Shown one piece after another: positions 6,437 to 7,727 of a stretch of 7,727 bases of DNA (within the stretch, counting starts at the first letter, position 1; each line of letters begins with the position of its first letter). The stretch covers positions 7,240 through 14,966 of the forward strand of contig DJRS01000022.1 of NCBI GenBank assembly GCA_002440145.1, in the 5' to 3' direction. This DNA is from Verrucomicrobia bacterium UBA6354 (lineage in GTDB: Bacteria; Verrucomicrobiota; Kiritimatiellia; RFP12; UBA1067). Under the pieces are notes generated by a model that had not been told where the DNA came from, ran no database searches, and worked only from the letters and a program-made list of their open reading frames with translations. The position numbers were made by a program, and so were the translations under genes.

Positions 6437-7698
6437 CCTTCGACCCTCAAAAGGAAGTTGTTCTTCTTGCCCTGCTTGAGGACGGCCAGCCGCCCTTCCA
6501 CGAGATCGCTTTCAGCCAAAAGCCGCTTGTCGTCGACCTTCGCCCCGTTGAGCGAAAGCCCGCCCTGCTGCGCCATGCGCCGCGCTTCGCCGTTGGACTT
6601 GAACATCCCCGCCGCCGCCGCGACGGACCAGACCGTGCGTCCGACCGACTCCGCCCGTTTGACCGTCGCGCTCTTCACGTCCTTGAAGATGGTCTCGAGT
6701 TCCGCCGCGCTCTTCCCGGCCTGAGAGCCGCCGAACAGCGTCTGCGTGGCGTCCTGCGCCTTTTTGAGCCCCGCCTCGCCATGGATCAGCCGCGTCAGCT
6801 CCTCCGCGAGCGCCTTCTGCGGGATGCGCGCTTCGGGATGCGCCTTCATTTCCGCCTCCAGCGCGGCGATTTCTTCGAGCGGACGCATGGAAAAGACCTT
6901 CAGATAGCGGATGACGTCCGCGTCGGCCGAACGCAGGAAGTACTGGTACCAATCGTAGACGCTCGTGAGCGATTCATCCAGAAAGAGCGCGTTTCCTTCG
7001 GATTTGCCGAATTTGCGTCCGGCGGAGTCCAACAGAAGCGGGAATGTCAACCCGTACGCCGATTTGCCGCGCATGCGCCGCACGAGATCCGTCCCGGCCG
7101 TGATGTTCCCCCACTGGTCGGCGCCGCCGATTTCGAGTTGGCACCCGTAGGTGTCGAACAGATGCAGAAAATCGTTTCCCTGCAGGATCTGATACGAAAA
7201 CTCCGTGAACGTCAGCGCGCCCTCGCTCGCCTCCAGGCGCTTTTTGACGCTTTCCTTCGCCAGCATCTGCGGCACGCGAAAGTTTATGGCGATGTCGCGC
7301 AGGAACGCAATCGCGCTCGTGTTCTTGTACCAGTCGTAGTTGTCCGCCATAATCGCCGCGTTCGGACCGTCGAAGTCCAGCACGCGCGCCAGATTCTCGC
7401 GGATGCCCTTCTTGTTCTCCTCGACCTGCTCGACCGTCAGCATGTTGCGTTCGGCCGACTTTCCGCTCGGGTCGCCGATGAGCCCGGTCGCGCCGCCCAC
7501 CAGCGCGATGACGCGATGCCCCGCCTGCTGGAAGCGCTTCAGCACCATGATGGAAACCAGATTGCCCGCCTGCAGGCTGCGGGCGGAAGGATCGAATCCG
7601 CAATAGAGCGTAATCGGCTTTTCGAGCGTCTTTTCGATCTCCGGGTCCGTCAAAGCCTCGATCAGCCCGCGCGCCTTCAAATCTTCAAATAGGTTCAT
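6433..7698 (-). CDS. tyrS: Tyrosyl-tRNA synthetase (TyrRS)
   Basis: A class I synthetase that charges tRNA-Tyr in the cytosol. From the ATG at 7698 it has 421 residues, the usual bacterial length. It shows YCGFDPSARSL (32-42), ALVGGATGLIGDPSGK (65-80), TEFSYQILQGNDF (165-177) and GGADQWGNIT (191-200) for tyrosine and fold, and KFGKS (229-233) as the KMSKS loop. A C-terminal S4 RNA-binding domain lies at about 355-418. The HIGH position reads QAGN (43-46), a notable divergence. Another in-frame ATG at 7707 would add Met-Gly-Thr, but MNLFEDLKARGL aligns directly with the start of typical TyrRS (MDLL-x-EL-x-x-RGL in Geobacillus). The ATG at 7707 also directly follows a TATAAT, upstream of the expected transcription start, so 7698 is preferred. 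The stop overlaps the next gene by 4 nt. Confidence 0.96.
   Translation of the reverse strand: MNLFEDLKARGLIEALTDPEIEKTLEKPITLYCGFDPSARSLQAGNLVSIMVLKRFQQAGHRVIALVGGATGLIGDPSGKSAERNMLTVEQVEENKKGIRENLARVLDFDGPNAAIMADNYDWYKNTSAIAFLRDIAINFRVPQMLAKESVKKRLEASEGALTFTEFSYQILQGNDFLHLFDTYGCQLEIGGADQWGNITAGTDLVRRMRGKSAYGLTFPLLLDSAGRKFGKSEGNALFLDESLTSVYDWYQYFLRSADADVIRYLKVFSMRPLEEIAALEAEMKAHPEARIPQKALAEELTRLIHGEAGLKKAQDATQTLFGGSQAGKSAAELETIFKDVKSATVKRAESVGRTVWSVAAAAGMFKSNGEARRMAQQGGLSLNGAKVDDKRLLAESDLVEGRLAVLKQGKKNNFLLRVEG
6444..6448 (-). promoter_or_regulatory. Shine-Dalgarno sequence of the lptF/lptG-like gene
   Basis: GAGGG on the minus strand, 7 nt before the TTG start at 6436 and inside the last codons of tyrS. 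It supports the TTG as a real start. Confidence 0.6.
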
Positions 7699-7707
7699 AG
7701 TTCCCAT

Positions 7708-7716
7708 ATTATATCA
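7708..7716 (-). promoter_or_regulatory. Extended -10 promoter of tyrS
   Basis: On the minus strand, TGA-TATAAT (7708-7716) is a perfect -10 hexamer with the extended -10 TG. It lies in an AT-rich patch and closely resembles the element before gpmI. The expected transcription start is about 7701-7702, only 3-4 nt before the preferred tyrS ATG at 7698. Any -35 element would lie beyond the window edge. The call is inferred from sequence only. Confidence 0.65.
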
Positions 7717-7727
7717 TATTCTGAGTC

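Noticed and set aside
7699..7727. A T-box or other tRNA-sensing leader before tyrS.
   Set aside because: Only 29 nt upstream of tyrS are in the window. They hold a -10 element at the start codon, leaving no room for a leader unless another promoter lies outside. cysS has only 13 nt upstream and also cannot hold one.

Overview
The window is a compact stretch of housekeeping genes from a G+C-rich Gram-negative (diderm) bacterium. All eight recognisable genes lie on the minus strand. The diderm assignment follows from LpxA (first step of lipid A synthesis) and an LptF/LptG-type permease (LPS export). Phylum cannot be settled from the sequence. The gene order and protein variants are not those of Escherichia coli, and an affiliation with the PVC group (for example Kiritimatiellota or Lentisphaerota) is only a low-confidence guess. 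I see no mobile element, CRISPR array, tRNA, rRNA, phage gene or defence gene.

Reading in the direction of transcription (right to left), the first unit is tyrS (tyrosyl-tRNA synthetase), lptF/lptG-like permease, and lpxA. tyrS and the permease overlap by 4 nt (TTGA), with a TTG start for the permease. lpxA follows after 12 nt. An AT-rich extended -10 promoter (TGA-TATAAT) sits at the right edge, so close to tyrS that the message is probably leaderless or nearly so.

A 56-nt AT-rich gap (4473-4528) separates the two units. It carries a second extended -10 element (TGG-TATAAT) almost identical in context to the one before tyrS. It should drive the second unit: gpmI (cofactor-independent phosphoglycerate mutase), cysS (cysteinyl-tRNA synthetase), trxA (thioredoxin), rseP (site-2 intramembrane protease) and ispG (MEP isoprenoid pathway, only its first 30 codons inside the window). 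Spacings are +13, -16, +15 and -32 nt, so translational coupling is likely along this unit. No terminator is visible between the units, so read-through from the first into the second is possible.

Functionally the units mix translation (TyrRS, CysRS), envelope building (LpxA, LptF/G), envelope proteolysis (RseP), redox (thioredoxin), glycolysis (GpmI) and isoprenoid precursor supply (IspG). The rseP-ispG adjacency is a known bacterial pairing. The other linkages look like growth-related co-expression and not a dedicated pathway. I looked for an undescribed system and did not find one. The most useful points are the hidden ispG start, the shared promoter motif, the near-leaderless tyrS, and a divergent HIGH motif in TyrRS.
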